Counted from the first letter of the stretch, positions 10,956 to 19,549 are shown. The stretch: DNA of 25,363 nucleotides from Burkholderiaceae bacterium (GCA_017998575.1 JAGOCV010000008.1:1-25363); one strand, 5' to 3'. The notes: generated by a model from the sequence alone, not told the origin. Translations and numbers: made by a program.

Positions 10956-11429
10956 ATGAATGCACTCGACAAGCTCGACCGCCTGATCCTGCGCAGGCTC
11001 CAGGAAGACGGCCGTGCCACCTACGACCAGGTTGCCGAGGCGGTGAACCTCTCACCCAGCGCCGTGCTGCGGCGCGTGCGCCGGCTCGAGGAGGCCGGCG
11101 TGATCGACCGCTACGTCGCGCTGGTCAGGCCCGAATCCGTGGGGCTGGGCATGACGGCCTACCTCAACGTGCGCCTCGAAAAGCACACGGAAAGCCACAA
11201 GCGCAACCCGATGGACCTGTTCCGCGCCAGCGTGCAGACCTGGCCCGAAGTGGTGGAATGCGCGGCACTGACCGGCGAGATGGATTACCTGCTGCGCGTG
11301 GTCGTGGCCGACATGGCGCACTACAGCCGGTTCATCATGGACACCCTGCTCAAACATCCGAGCGTGCAGGACTGCAAGACCAGCTTCGTGCTGGACCGCG
11401 TCAAGGCCACCACCGCGATGCCGGTCTGA
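10956..11429 (+). CDS. Lrp/AsnC-family transcriptional regulator
   Basis: A 157-residue DNA-binding regulator. The N-terminal AsnC-type winged helix starts LDKLDRLILRRLQEDGRATYDQVAEAVNLSPSAV (about 4-40, recognition helix LSPSAVLRRVRRLEEAGVI). A C-terminal RAM/effector-binding domain follows (about 65-150, with VVECAALTGEMDYLLRVVV). Such proteins sense amino acids. The ATG at 10956 gives the family's standard N-terminus; an upstream TTG in frame was not used. It is divergent from hpd-phhA with only 108 bases between, so it probably controls phenylalanine/tyrosine breakdown in response to one of these amino acids. This is inference from neighbourhood. Confidence 0.92.
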   Translation: MNALDKLDRLILRRLQEDGRATYDQVAEAVNLSPSAVLRRVRRLEEAGVIDRYVALVRPESVGLGMTAYLNVRLEKHTESHKRNPMDLFRASVQTWPEVVECAALTGEMDYLLRVVVADMAHYSRFIMDTLLKHPSVQDCKTSFVLDRVKATTAMPV

Positions 11430-11447
11430 CTGCCCGTCGCCGTGCCC

Positions 11448-11465
11448 CGCCATCTGTGGCGTTTT
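11448..11465 (+). terminator. Short intrinsic terminator after the Lrp-type gene
   Basis: CGCCA (11448-11452), loop TCTG, TGGCG (11457-11461), then TTTT. It starts 18 bases after the stop codon. The stem is short (5 bp) and the T run has four bases, so termination may be partial. Confidence 0.5.
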
Positions 11466-11536
11466 GCGCAGCCGAATGACCCCGCGGCGACATGCGGGCT
11501 TGGATTGACCCGGGTAAACCCTTACATTTGAGGGTG

Positions 11537-12253
11537 ATGGACACCCGCCAGCTCCTCAAGGCCTCGCTCTCCGCCAGCCGCGATTTCTTTCGCGTCTCCG
11601 GGACGAGGCCGGCTGCGCCAGGCGCCGGCGTTCTGGTGCCGATCCGTTCGCTGGGCCCTGCCCATCGCGGCCGCATCCTGCGCCACCTGATGTCGCTGGA
11701 GCCGCACGACCGCTACCTGCGGTTCGGCTATGCGGCCAGCGACACGCAAATCCAGCAGTACGTCGTCAAGCTCGATTTCGATCGCGACGAGATCTTCGGC
11801 ATCTACAACCGCCGGCTCGAACTCATCGCCATGGCGCACCTGGCCCACGCCTCGCGCCAGCGCGCCGGCACCACGGCCGAGTTCGGCGTCTCGGTATTGC
11901 GCGCGGGGCGCGGGCGCGGCCTGGGCTCGCGGCTGTTCGACCGCGCAGTCATGAGCGCGCGCAACGCCGGGGTCGAGCTGCTGCTCATCCATGCCCTGTC
12001 CGAAAACGCGGCCATGTTGCGCATCGCGCGCCGGGCCGGCGCCACGGTCGAGCGGCACGGCTCAGAGTCCGAAGCGCTGCTGCGCCTGCCGCAGGCCACG
12101 CTCGACACGCGCATGGCCGAACTGGTCGAGCGCCAGTACGCCGAGATGGACTTCCAGCTCAAGCAGCAGGCCAAGCATTTCCGCGATTTCCTGGGCAGCG
12201 TCCAGGAAGTCCGGGGCGGCCTGCGCGCCGCCCGGCATCGGTCCGGCAGTTGA
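11537..12253 (+). CDS. GNAT-family N-acetyltransferase
   Basis: A 238-residue protein with one GNAT fold (about 30-180). The acetyl-CoA pyrophosphate-binding loop is GRGRGLG (124-130), preceded by the beta-4 strand TAEFGVSVL. An Asn-containing segment, HALSENAAMLRIARRAGA (152-169), follows, as in the family. The C-terminal ~55 residues are charged and helical. The substrate cannot be inferred. The start ATG 11537 is chosen to give a normal N-terminus (MDTRQLLKASL). Its ribosome site is weak (AGGG very close), and ATG 11492 in the same frame is an alternative. It sits 88 bases before corC on the same strand, and co-transcription is possible. Confidence 0.8.
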   Translation: MDTRQLLKASLSASRDFFRVSGTRPAAPGAGVLVPIRSLGPAHRGRILRHLMSLEPHDRYLRFGYAASDTQIQQYVVKLDFDRDEIFGIYNRRLELIAMAHLAHASRQRAGTTAEFGVSVLRAGRGRGLGSRLFDRAVMSARNAGVELLLIHALSENAAMLRIARRAGATVERHGSESEALLRLPQATLDTRMAELVERQYAEMDFQLKQQAKHFRDFLGSVQEVRGGLRAARHRSGS

Positions 12254-12341
12254 GAGCTCAGGTGCGGGCGCAGGGGCTTGCCCGGCGCTGTCGCGTCGAT
12301 CCGGTATCCTTGGACGTTCCTCCACTCCCTGCATTCGCGCA

Positions 12342-13232
12342 GTGACAGACCCCCATCCTGAGCGCCCGGCCCCGAGCCGGGAAGACAAGCGGACGTTCCT
12401 GCAGAAACTCGCCGAGTTCATCCACCCCGGACCGGATTCGCGGGACGAACTGATCGAGACCCTGGCCGAGGCCGAGGACAACGAGGTCATCGGCGCCGAA
12501 TCGCGCGTGATGCTCGAGGGCGTGATCCGCATGGCCGACATGAGCGCCGGCGACGTGATGGTGGCCGCGCCGCGCATGGACTTGATCGACATCGAGTCGG
12601 CCTACGACGACATCCTGCACCTCGTCATCGACACGGCGCACTCGCGCTTTCCGGTCTACGAGGGCGAGAAGGAAAACATCATCGGCATCCTGCTCGCGAA
12701 GGACCTGCTCAAGCTCCAGCGCGCGCCCGAACTCAACATCCGCGCCCTGCTGCGCCCCGCCGTCTTCGTGCCCGAAAGCAAGGGGCTCAACGACCTGTTG
12801 CGCGATTTCCGCGGCAACCGCAACCACCTGGCCATCGTCATCGACGAGTTCGGCCGCGTGGCCGGGCTCATCACCATCGAGGATGTGCTCGAGCAGATCG
12901 TGGGCGAGATCGAGGACGAGTTCGACATCGCGCTCGACGAGGGTGACATCTTCGGCCTGGCCGACCGCACCTACCGCGTGAGCGGCGACACGCCGATCGA
13001 GCGCGTCAACGAAGCCTTCGGCGTCGCGCTGGCCAGCGACCCCGACGACGAACTCGACCGCGAGTTCGACACCATCGGCGGCCTGATCGCGCACGAAATG
13101 GGCCACGTGCCGCGCCGCGGCGAATTCATCACGCTGGCCGGCCTCAACTTCGTGGTGCTGCACACGCGCGGCGGCGCGGTGAAGTGGTTCAAGGTGTCGC
13201 CGGTCGAAAGCGAAGACGCCAGTGGCGGCTGA
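12342..13232 (+). CDS. corC: CorC/HlyC-type CBS-domain protein (YbeX)
   Basis: A 296-residue cytoplasmic protein of the CorC family, linked to Mg/Co efflux or ribosome/metal homeostasis. The order is a charged N-terminal region (1-65), CBS1 (about 70-130, MSAGDVMVAAPRMDLI to VYEGEKENIIGILLAKDLL), CBS2 (about 135-195, RPAVFVPESKGLNDLLRDF to LAIVIDEFGRVAGLITIEDVLEQIVGEI) and the CorC/HlyC transporter-associated domain (about 205-290). It has no membrane segments, as for CorC rather than CorB. The GTG start at 12342 gives the family length; no clear Shine-Dalgarno precedes it. It is 33 bases upstream of lnt, a gene order conserved in many proteobacteria. Confidence 0.9.
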   Translation: MTDPHPERPAPSREDKRTFLQKLAEFIHPGPDSRDELIETLAEAEDNEVIGAESRVMLEGVIRMADMSAGDVMVAAPRMDLIDIESAYDDILHLVIDTAHSRFPVYEGEKENIIGILLAKDLLKLQRAPELNIRALLRPAVFVPESKGLNDLLRDFRGNRNHLAIVIDEFGRVAGLITIEDVLEQIVGEIEDEFDIALDEGDIFGLADRTYRVSGDTPIERVNEAFGVALASDPDDELDREFDTIGGLIAHEMGHVPRRGEFITLAGLNFVVLHTRGGAVKWFKVSPVESEDASGG

Positions 13233-13265
13233 CGCCGCACGCTTTGCGCCTGCGGGATTGCGCTG

Positions 13266-14792
13266 ATGCCGGGTCGTTTCGTCTGGACCTTGCTGGCGGC
13301 GGCGCTGGCTGGCGTGGCGCAGGCGGCGTCGATCGCCTGGCCCGGCGGCGGCCAGCCGCGATGGGACCTGCAACTGGTCTCGCTCGCCGCGCTGGCGTGG
13401 TTGCTTGCCGGGCAGGCTTCGGCGTGGCGCGGCTGGGTGCTCGGCCAGGTGTTCGGAACGGCGTGGCTGTGCGGCACCTTCTGGTGGCTGTTCATCTCCA
13501 TGCACACCTATGGCGGACTCGCCGCGCCGCTGGCGGTGATCGCGGTGCTGGGGCTGACGGCCTTTCTCGCGCTCTACTACGCCGCGGCCTGCGCCGCGTT
13601 CGTCCGGTATGCACCGCAGGGCCGCATGGCCCGCGCGCTGCTGTTCGCCTCCCTCTGGCTGCTGGCAGAGCTGCTGCGTGGCCACTGGTTCACCGGCTTT
13701 CCCTGGGGGGCCGGCGGCTATGCCCACGTGGACGGCGTACTGTCGGGCCTGGCTCCGTGGATCGGCGTGTACGGCATTGGCGCGGTGGCGGCGCTGCTGG
13801 CTTTCCTGCTGGCCGAAGCCGTGCGGCGGCGTTCGCAGATCTGGGTGCAGATCGGCGGTGTGGCGGTGGCGCTGGTCATGATTGCCTTCGTGCCGGCGCC
13901 GCGCGGAGAAGATGCCGGTCGCCTGCAGGTGGCGCTGCTGCAGGGCAACATCCCGCAGAACGAGAAGTTCCAGCCCGGCAGTGGCGTGCCGATGGCGCTC
14001 GAGTGGTATGCCGACGCCCTGCGTTGGGCGCCCGCGCCGCTGGTGGTGGCGCCGGAGACGGCCATTCCCCTGCTGCCGCGCGCGCTGCCCGCTGGCTACT
14101 GGCCCGCCCTGGCCGATGTCTTCGCCACCGGTGACCGCGCCGCGCTGATCGGGGTGCCGCTGGGCAGCCGCACCGAGGGTTACTACAACTCGGTCGTCGG
14201 CCTGGCGCCCGGCAAGCCCCAGTACCGCTACGACAAGCACCACCTGGTGCCGTTCGGTGAATTCGTGCCGCCCTTGTTCCGCTGGTTCACCGACCTCATG
14301 GAGATTCCGCTGGGCGACTTCGGTCGCGGCGCGTCCGTGCAGCCCGGCTTCGAATGGCGTGGCCAGCGGTTGGCGCCCAACATCTGCTACGAAGACCTGT
14401 TCGGCGAGGAGATCGGCGCCTACTTCCTCGATGCGGCCACCGCGCCCACGGTGCTGGTCAACGCAAGCAACATCGGCTGGTTCGGCGACACGGTGGCGAT
14501 CGACCAGCACCTGGCGATCTCGCGCATGCGCGCCCTCGAGTTCGCCCGTCCCATGCTGCGCGCCACCAACACCGGCGCCACGGCCATCATCGATCACCGG
14601 GGCACCGTCACTCATCTGTTCCCGCGCCACACGCGCGGCGTGCTGGTGGGCGAGGTGGAAGGCCGCACGGGCGTCACGCCCTACGGCTGGTGGGTGTCGC
14701 GCGTGGGGCTGGTGCCGCTGTGGGCGCTGGGCCTGCTGCCGCTGCTGCTGGCCATGGCCGTGCGGCACCGCCGGCGCCACGTGCTGCCCTGA
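13266..14792 (+). CDS. lnt: Apolipoprotein N-acyltransferase
   Basis: A 508-residue inner-membrane enzyme. It adds the third acyl chain to the N-terminal cysteine of lipoproteins, the last step of lipoprotein maturation. The N-terminal half holds about six to seven hydrophobic segments (for example 5-22, 36-52, 84-113, 122-137, 160-183, 192-209). The periplasmic nitrilase-like domain follows with the Glu-Lys-Cys triad: Glu264 (VVAPETAIPLL), Lys324 (YDKHHLVPFGEF) and Cys374 (PNICYEDLF). A final hydrophobic segment lies near the C-terminus (about 479-500). It is probably co-transcribed with corC. The ribosome site is weak. Confidence 0.94.
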   Translation: MPGRFVWTLLAAALAGVAQAASIAWPGGGQPRWDLQLVSLAALAWLLAGQASAWRGWVLGQVFGTAWLCGTFWWLFISMHTYGGLAAPLAVIAVLGLTAFLALYYAAACAAFVRYAPQGRMARALLFASLWLLAELLRGHWFTGFPWGAGGYAHVDGVLSGLAPWIGVYGIGAVAALLAFLLAEAVRRRSQIWVQIGGVAVALVMIAFVPAPRGEDAGRLQVALLQGNIPQNEKFQPGSGVPMALEWYADALRWAPAPLVVAPETAIPLLPRALPAGYWPALADVFATGDRAALIGVPLGSRTEGYYNSVVGLAPGKPQYRYDKHHLVPFGEFVPPLFRWFTDLMEIPLGDFGRGASVQPGFEWRGQRLAPNICYEDLFGEEIGAYFLDAATAPTVLVNASNIGWFGDTVAIDQHLAISRMRALEFARPMLRATNTGATAIIDHRGTVTHLFPRHTRGVLVGEVEGRTGVTPYGWWVSRVGLVPLWALGLLPLLLAMAVRHRRRHVLP

Positions 14793-14805
14793 GCCCGAGC
14801 CGACG

Positions 14806-14827
14806 GCCGGCGCTTCAGCGCGCCGGC
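14806..14827. terminator. Hairpin between convergent lnt and the RidA gene
   Basis: GCCGGCGC (14806-14813) and GCGCCGGC (14820-14827) form a perfect 8-bp stem around TTCAGC, which contains the stop codon of the RidA gene. There is no T tract on either side. It may serve as a factor-assisted or bidirectional 3'-end structure. Confidence 0.4.
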
Positions 14828-15273
14828 AGATACATCGTGGCCTCGACCTCGATCAGCACCTCGTCACCGGGCATGAAGCGCGAGACTTCGACCACGGTGG
14901 ACACCGGCGGCTCGCCCGGATAGAACAGCCCGCGCACGCGGTTGTACGGCGCGTAGTGCGAGAGCTGGCGGAAGTACTGCACTAGCTTCACCACGTCGGC
15001 CATGGTGCCGCCGTGCTCGGCCGCGATCTGGCGGATGCGTTCCAGTACGAACCAGCTCTGCGCCACGATGGGCGCCTCGAAGATGTCCACCGACATCTGC
15101 CCGGTGACATAGCCCAGCGGCCGCAGCGCCTCGCGCGCGGCCTCGGGGATGTCGTCGTAGCTCTGCACGGCGCTGCGCGTGGCGGGGTTCACCGCCACCA
15201 CGCCGCTCATGAAGACGAAATCGCCCACGCGTTTCGCGGCGGCGTAGTTGGCCATCGGCTTGCCCATGCTCAT
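14815..15273 (-). CDS. RidA/YjgF/RutC-family protein
   Basis: A 152-residue protein, slightly longer than the ~128-residue norm. RidA proteins hydrolyse reactive enamines/imines (2-aminoacrylate for RidA itself; RutC in pyrimidine breakdown). The family core is visible: DFVFMSGVVAVNP near 18-30, and the C-terminal VVEVSRFMPGDEVLIEVEATMYLP with conserved Arg132, which binds the substrate carboxylate in the family. AAGGA precedes ATG by seven bases. It is the last gene of the leftward catabolic cluster, 43 bases after the FAD-linked oxidase, which suggests it removes an unstable imine/enamine made by the oxidase. That pairing is inferred. Confidence 0.87.
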   Translation of the reverse strand: MSMGKPMANYAAAKRVGDFVFMSGVVAVNPATRSAVQSYDDIPEAAREALRPLGYVTGQMSVDIFEAPIVAQSWFVLERIRQIAAEHGGTMADVVKLVQYFRQLSHYAPYNRVRGLFYPGEPPVSTVVEVSRFMPGDEVLIEVEATMYLPAR

Positions 15274-15316
15274 GTGTACTTCCTTCGGGTGAGGGCTGCC
15301 GTGGCCCGGCGAACGA

Positions 15317-16675
15317 TCAGCCGGGTACCGCCCAAGCGCGCATTTTGCCGGGGTTGAGCAGGCCGTGAGGGTCGAGCCGGCGCTTGAGGTCGACCACTGC
15401 CTGCGGCAGGTCGCCGCCAGCCTTGCCTTCCTCGATGATGTAGGTGTGCGGGTCGTTCACGCGGATGCCGTTGTCGCGGAAGATCCGGATGATCTCGCGC
15501 AGCCGCTCCTCGGTCGAGAAGCGTACGATCGGCAGCGACGTGCAGGTGGTGAAGCCGTCCATGCTGCGCAGGAACTCGACGTGCATCAGCACCTCGTCGC
15601 CGAACAGCTGGCGCACCAGGCGCACCTGGTCCAGGTGCTTGCCCGGCGTGAAGGTGGTCTGCAGGTAGGTCAGGGTCTTGTCGACCTTGAGCGCGTTGAG
15701 CGTGGTGTGATTCCACATGTACTCCAGCAGCGTGCGGCGCGTGGCCGTCACCTGCTCGGCGCTGGCGCGGTAGGTCACGCGGCCGCCGAAGCGCTCGATC
15801 ACCTGCAGCGCTGCGTCTTCGGAGAATTCGGCCACGATCAGCAGCGCGGCGTGGCAGCCGGGCGAGAGGTGCTCGGCCAGCGTCGTCATGTAGGCGGGCA
15901 CGGGGTCGGCCAGCAGGCAGATGTCCTTCTTCACCACGCCGGGCGAATGCGCCAGCACGTTGCCGAAGTCGAGCGCGCGGTCGAAGTCGTCGAAGGTGAC
16001 GATCATCTCCATCCACGGATGCGCGGGCGCGAGCGCCATCTCCACCTCGAGCACCAGGCCGTTGGTGCCCCAAAGGTGATGCATCAGCAGCGCATCGGGG
16101 CCACGCAGTTCGACGACCTGTGGCTCGGCCTCCACACTCATCGCGCGCACGGCCAGGATGTTGCCGGTGGCGCCGATGGGGCCGTAGTTGATCGAGCCCG
16201 CGCCGCCGAAGCCGCCGCTGAACAGACCGCCCAGAGAAGCTGTCTTGTAGGTGGACGGGATCGCGCGCAGTTCCCAGCCCATGGTGCGGGCCTGGTTGTC
16301 GAAATCACCCAGCCGGATGCCGGCCTGCGCGCGCGCGGCGCCGGGCCGGGACCAGAGGAAGGCGTTGTAGCCGCTCATGTCCAGGATCACGCCGCCGTGC
16401 AGGGGGGTCGACTGGCCGTAGTTGCCGGTGCCGCTGCCGCGCACGGTGAGCGGGATGTTGCGGCGCGCGCAGGCGGCAGCAACGCGACGGATCTCGTCTT
16501 CCGTGCGCGGCTTGCAGACGATGTCGCCCTGCTTGCCCGCCAGCGTGCGCTTGAGCACGGGGCTGAACCACGAGAAATCCTGCGACAGCCGGGCCACCTT
16601 GTTGGGCTCGGTGATCCAGTCGAGGTCGGGCAGTTCCAGATGGAGTTGTTCGATGTTGGAAGCGGGTGCGTTCAT
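15317..16675 (-). CDS. FAD-linked oxidase (FAD_binding_4 / PCMH type), copy 1
   Basis: A 452-residue flavoprotein of the VAO/PCMH superfamily. The FAD pyrophosphate loop is in LTVRGSGTGNYGQ (76-88), followed by GGVILDM. A second FAD-contact stretch, GGLFSGGFGGAGSINYGPIG, lies near 152-171. The usual covalent-flavin His is not in the loop, so FAD is probably non-covalent. The C-terminus ends LLNPGKMRAW, a common end in D-lactate/glycolate-oxidase-like enzymes. The substrate is unknown. The ATG at 16675 matches the start of the paralogue at 24720; no clear Shine-Dalgarno is seen. It is preceded by the importer genes and followed by the RidA gene, so it probably oxidises the imported compound or its product. 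Confidence 0.85.
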   Translation of the reverse strand: MNAPASNIEQLHLELPDLDWITEPNKVARLSQDFSWFSPVLKRTLAGKQGDIVCKPRTEDEIRRVAAACARRNIPLTVRGSGTGNYGQSTPLHGGVILDMSGYNAFLWSRPGAARAQAGIRLGDFDNQARTMGWELRAIPSTYKTASLGGLFSGGFGGAGSINYGPIGATGNILAVRAMSVEAEPQVVELRGPDALLMHHLWGTNGLVLEVEMALAPAHPWMEMIVTFDDFDRALDFGNVLAHSPGVVKKDICLLADPVPAYMTTLAEHLSPGCHAALLIVAEFSEDAALQVIERFGGRVTYRASAEQVTATRRTLLEYMWNHTTLNALKVDKTLTYLQTTFTPGKHLDQVRLVRQLFGDEVLMHVEFLRSMDGFTTCTSLPIVRFSTEERLREIIRIFRDNGIRVNDPHTYIIEEGKAGGDLPQAVVDLKRRLDPHGLLNPGKMRAWAVPG

Positions 16676-16704
16676 GGCATGGATTGTTTCGAGAAGATCG
16701 GCCG

Positions 16705-16780
16705 ACGCCGGGCCGCCCCAAGGCGGCCGCGGCCCCCTCGGGGGGCAGCGCGCCACACGCAGTGGGCAAGCGTGGGGGCC
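16705..16780 (-). repeat. GC-rich hairpin repeat between permease and oxidase, copy 1
   Basis: Three stem-loops follow one another: GGCCGCC (16711-16717)/GGCGGCC (16722-16728), GCCCCC (16732-16737)/GGGGGC (16741-16746) and CACGC/GCGTG near 16756-16774. The minus-strand pattern of CCCCACGC, then a CCCCCC-GAGGGGG hairpin, then a CTTGGGGCGGCC hairpin resembles an intergenic sequence I recognise as common in Comamonadaceae genomes. A shorter form occurs at 24751-24797 in the same place of the paralogous cluster. It may modulate readthrough from permease to oxidase. Confidence 0.6.
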
Positions 16781-16786
16781 ATGTGT

Positions 16787-17632
16787 TCAGTCTTGCGAAA
16801 TTTCGCTCGCGTGCCACGAACCCAGGCTGATCTTGGTCAACCAGGCCATCAGCACGAACAGGAACACGCCGGCCAGCGAGATCAGCAGCAGCGCTGCGAA
16901 CATGCGCGGGATGTCGAGCTGGTAGCCGGCCATGAGGATCTGGTACGCCAGCCCGGTGTTGGTGCCGCCTGTGCCGGCCACGAACTCGGCCACCACGGCG
17001 CCGATCAGCGCCAGGCCCGACGAGATGCGCAGGCCGCCGAAGAAGTACGGCAGCGCGCTCGGGATGCGCAGGCGCCAGAGTATCTGGCTGCGCGTGGCAC
17101 GGTTCATCTTGAAGTAGCTCTGCAGATCGGGGTCGATGCTGCGCAGTCCCAGCGTGGTGTTCGAGATGATGGGGAACAACGCGACGAGCGCCGCACACAC
17201 CACGAGCGAGGCCGTCGGCTCTTTCACCCAGATGATGATCAGCGGCGCGATGGCGACGATGGGCGTGACCTGCAGCAGCACGGCGTAGGGAAACAGGGCC
17301 GTCTCGATGATGCGGCTCTGCACGAACAGGAACGAGATCAGCACGCCGATGACCACTGCGACGACAAACGAGAGCACCGTGATCTTCATCGTGATGAACA
17401 GCGAGTTCATCAGGATGCCCCAGTCGGCGAACAGCGTCTTCATCATCAGCGTGGGCGATGGGATGAGGTAGGGCGGCAGCTCCAGGCCGACCACCAGGCC
17501 CTCCCACAGGCCGATCAGCACCACGGCCACCATCAGCGGAAACAGCACGCGCTGCACGCGCGGCTGGCGCAGCAAGGGCGTGCGCACGGGTACCGTGCGC
17601 GGCAGGGGCTGGGAAGAGGTGATGGCGGTCAT
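16787..17632 (-). CDS. ABC transporter permease (NMT1/SsuC-type), copy 1
   Basis: A 281-residue inner-membrane permease of the BPD_transp_1 family. There are about six hydrophobic segments (roughly 30-50, 85-105, 118-140, 145-165, 203-222, 243-265). The cytoplasmic EAA-type loop that docks the ATPase is near 182-200 (RATRSQILWRLRIPSALPYFFGGLR). Its ATG overlaps the ATPase stop by four bases (ATGA), giving tight translational coupling. With the ATPase and binding protein it forms a complete importer of the taurine/nitrate/thiamine-pyrimidine class. A 95%-identical paralogue begins at 24799. Confidence 0.92.
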   Translation of the reverse strand: MTAITSSQPLPRTVPVRTPLLRQPRVQRVLFPLMVAVVLIGLWEGLVVGLELPPYLIPSPTLMMKTLFADWGILMNSLFITMKITVLSFVVAVVIGVLISFLFVQSRIIETALFPYAVLLQVTPIVAIAPLIIIWVKEPTASLVVCAALVALFPIISNTTLGLRSIDPDLQSYFKMNRATRSQILWRLRIPSALPYFFGGLRISSGLALIGAVVAEFVAGTGGTNTGLAYQILMAGYQLDIPRMFAALLLISLAGVFLFVLMAWLTKISLGSWHASEISQD

Positions 17633-18450
17633 GCGTGGGAATCCTCGGTGGTGTCGCGGCTGGCGCGCAGCAGGCTGTCCTGCAGCTGCTTGGCATCGCG
17701 GCTGAACTGGGTGGAAACCATGAAGTCGGGCGCGCGCGGATACGGCTCGTCGATCGGGAACTCCTCGACGATGCGGCCGGGACGCGCGGCCATCATCACC
17801 ACGCGGTTCGACAGGAACACCGATTCATGGATCGAGTGCGTCACGAACACGACGGTGAGCTTCTTTTTCTGCCACAGCTCCAGCAGGTCGGCATCGAGCT
17901 TGTGGCGCGTGATCTCGTCGAGCGCGCCGAAGGGCTCGTCCATCAGCAGCAAGGTGGGCTCGACCACCAGGCCACGCGCGATCGACACGCGCATCTGCAT
18001 GCCGCCCGAGAGCGCGCGCGGCAGGGCCTTGGAGAACTTCGACAGGCCCACCAGGGCCAGCGCGTCAGCCACACGGGCATCGGCCTCGGCGCGCGGCACG
18101 CCAGCCAGGTCGAGCGGCAGGCGCACGTTGGTCTGCACACTGGCCCAGGGCATCAGCGTGGGTGCCTGGAACACGAACGACAGCTTGTGGCCGCCGGCTT
18201 CGAGCTGGTCCACGCCACGACCCCAGAGCTTGAGGCTGCCGCTGGTGGGCTCCAGCAGGCCGGCGATCATCTTGAGCAGCGTGCTCTTGCCGCAGCCCGA
18301 AGGACCGAGCAGGGTGACGAACTCGCCTTCGCGCACCGTGAGGTCCACCGGCTGCAGGGCCACGGTGCCGTTGGGGTAGGTCTTCTGGACCTGATGGATG
18401 TCGATCGCGGCCAGGGGCGGCGCGGCGGCGGGCGAGAGGCTGGGGTTCAT
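17629..18450 (-). CDS. ABC transporter ATP-binding protein
   Basis: A 273-residue ATPase of the nitrate/sulfonate/taurine-type importer class. It has Walker A GPSGCGKST (49-57), Q-loop FVFQ (92-95), ABC signature LSGGM (147-151), Walker B LLLMDE (167-172), D-loop ALD and switch His205 (FVTHS). All catalytic motifs are intact. The stop overlaps the permease start. It lies 115 bases after the binding-protein gene, with a stem-loop in between that could set a lower expression level than for the binding protein. Confidence 0.94.
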   Translation of the reverse strand: MNPSLSPAAAPPLAAIDIHQVQKTYPNGTVALQPVDLTVREGEFVTLLGPSGCGKSTLLKMIAGLLEPTSGSLKLWGRGVDQLEAGGHKLSFVFQAPTLMPWASVQTNVRLPLDLAGVPRAEADARVADALALVGLSKFSKALPRALSGGMQMRVSIARGLVVEPTLLLMDEPFGALDEITRHKLDADLLELWQKKKLTVVFVTHSIHESVFLSNRVVMMAARPGRIVEEFPIDEPYPRAPDFMVSTQFSRDAKQLQDSLLRASRDTTEDSHA

Positions 18451-18496
18451 CGTGGAGCGCTCGGAATGGAAAGGATGGGCGAGCCGGCCCCGGCAC

Positions 18497-18523
18497 GGGC
18501 TTCATGTCCTGCATGAAAGGCCC
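18497..18523 (-). other. Stem-loop between binding-protein and ATPase genes
   Basis: GGGC-TTCATG (18497-18506) pairs with CATGAA-(AG)-GCCC (18512-18523) around TCCTG, giving ten pairs with a two-base bulge. It stands 43 bases after the binding-protein stop. Importer operons often use such a structure to protect the upstream message, making more binding protein than ATPase; that role is inferred here. Confidence 0.45.
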
Positions 18524-18565
18524 GCGCGGGCGCGGCGCGCGTGGCGGCCGGCGGCTGCCTGCGGA

Positions 18566-19549
18566 TTACGGCAGGACCTTGGCGCCCTGCACCAGGTCGA
18601 GGCGGTAGGCCTGCTCGAGGTTGACCTTGGCCGGATCGATCATCTGGTTCTCGACCAGGAAGGCATGGGTCTTCTGCAGGCGCTCGCGGGTCATGATGCC
18701 GATGCCCTGCTTCTGCGCATCGCCGCTGGTGATGATCCCCATCTCCTTGAGCTTGGTGATGCCGTAGTTCAGCTGGTCATCGGTCATGTTGGGGTTGTCC
18801 TTCTTGATCAGCGCGTTGGCCGGCGCCGGATCGTTCAGGTAGCTCTTGTAGCCCTCGGCCGTGGCCTTCACGAAGGCGGCGATGGCCTTCTCGCGTTCCT
18901 TCACCGTCTTGTCCATGCACGAGATCAGGTTGGCGTAGGGCGGGTAGCCCTGGTCGGCCAGCAGGAAGGTGTTGGCCTTCACGCCGGCCTTCTGGATGGC
19001 GAACGGCTCGGACGACAGGAAGCCCATCTGCACGATGTTCTTGTCGGCCACGAAGGGCTGGATGTTGTAGGTGTAGGGGCGGGCCTGCGAATCGGTATAG
19101 CCGTACTTGCCCTTGAGCCACGACCACATGCCGCGCATGGCGGTGGGCGCGATCAGGATGGTCTTGCCCTTCATGTCCTCGAACGACTTCACGTCCTCGT
19201 GGGCGATCAGCACTTGCGGATCCTTCTGGAAGATCGCCGCCACGTTGACGATGGGCAGGCCGTTGCCGCGCGCCACCATCATCTGCGTATCGGTCGCGCC
19301 CATGATGCAGTCGGCCTGGCCCGCCGCCATGATCTGGATGATGTTGACCTGCGGGCCGCCCATCTTGATCGTCACGTCCAGCCCGGCCTTCTGGTAGATG
19401 CCCTGCGCCACGGCCTGGTAGTAGCCGCCGTGCTCGGCCTGCGCGTACCAGTTGGTCATGAAGGTGATCTTTTCCTGGGCCTGGGCGGCCAGGCCGAGCG
19501 AGGCGATGGCGGCGATGCCGCACGCACGAACGATGGAACGGAGTTTCAT
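18566..19549 (-). CDS. ABC transporter substrate-binding protein (NMT1/THI5-like)
   Basis: A 327-residue periplasmic protein. The signal peptide is residues 1-24 (MKLRSIVRACGIAAIASLG... cut after AQA). The mature part starts QEKITFMTNWYAQAEHGGYYQAVAQGIY, typical of the NMT1/THI5-like fold that binds pyrimidines, sulfonates, taurine or similar ligands. GGPQVNIIQIMAAGQADCIMGATDTQMM is the usual ligand-proximal segment. The ATG at 19549 is chosen because it begins the signal peptide; the open frame continues upstream without such a leader. It lies 55 bases after the creatininase-family gene. The ligand is unknown; the neighbours suggest an N-heterocycle. Confidence 0.92.
   Translation of the reverse strand: MKLRSIVRACGIAAIASLGLAAQAQEKITFMTNWYAQAEHGGYYQAVAQGIYQKAGLDVTIKMGGPQVNIIQIMAAGQADCIMGATDTQMMVARGNGLPIVNVAAIFQKDPQVLIAHEDVKSFEDMKGKTILIAPTAMRGMWSWLKGKYGYTDSQARPYTYNIQPFVADKNIVQMGFLSSEPFAIQKAGVKANTFLLADQGYPPYANLISCMDKTVKEREKAIAAFVKATAEGYKSYLNDPAPANALIKKDNPNMTDDQLNYGITKLKEMGIITSGDAQKQGIGIMTRERLQKTHAFLVENQMIDPAKVNLEQAYRLDLVQGAKVLP

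Noticed and set aside
11504..11532. Sigma-70-like promoter (TTGGAT-17-TACATT) before the GNAT gene
   Set aside because: The match is weak in both boxes and would leave almost no leader before the chosen ATG.
15365..18379. A 1004-codon open frame on the plus strand
   Set aside because: It is antisense to the oxidase, permease and ATPase genes, has no recognisable domain, is rich in His/Gln/Arg from GC-rich reverse-strand codons, and the minus-strand genes have intact family motifs.
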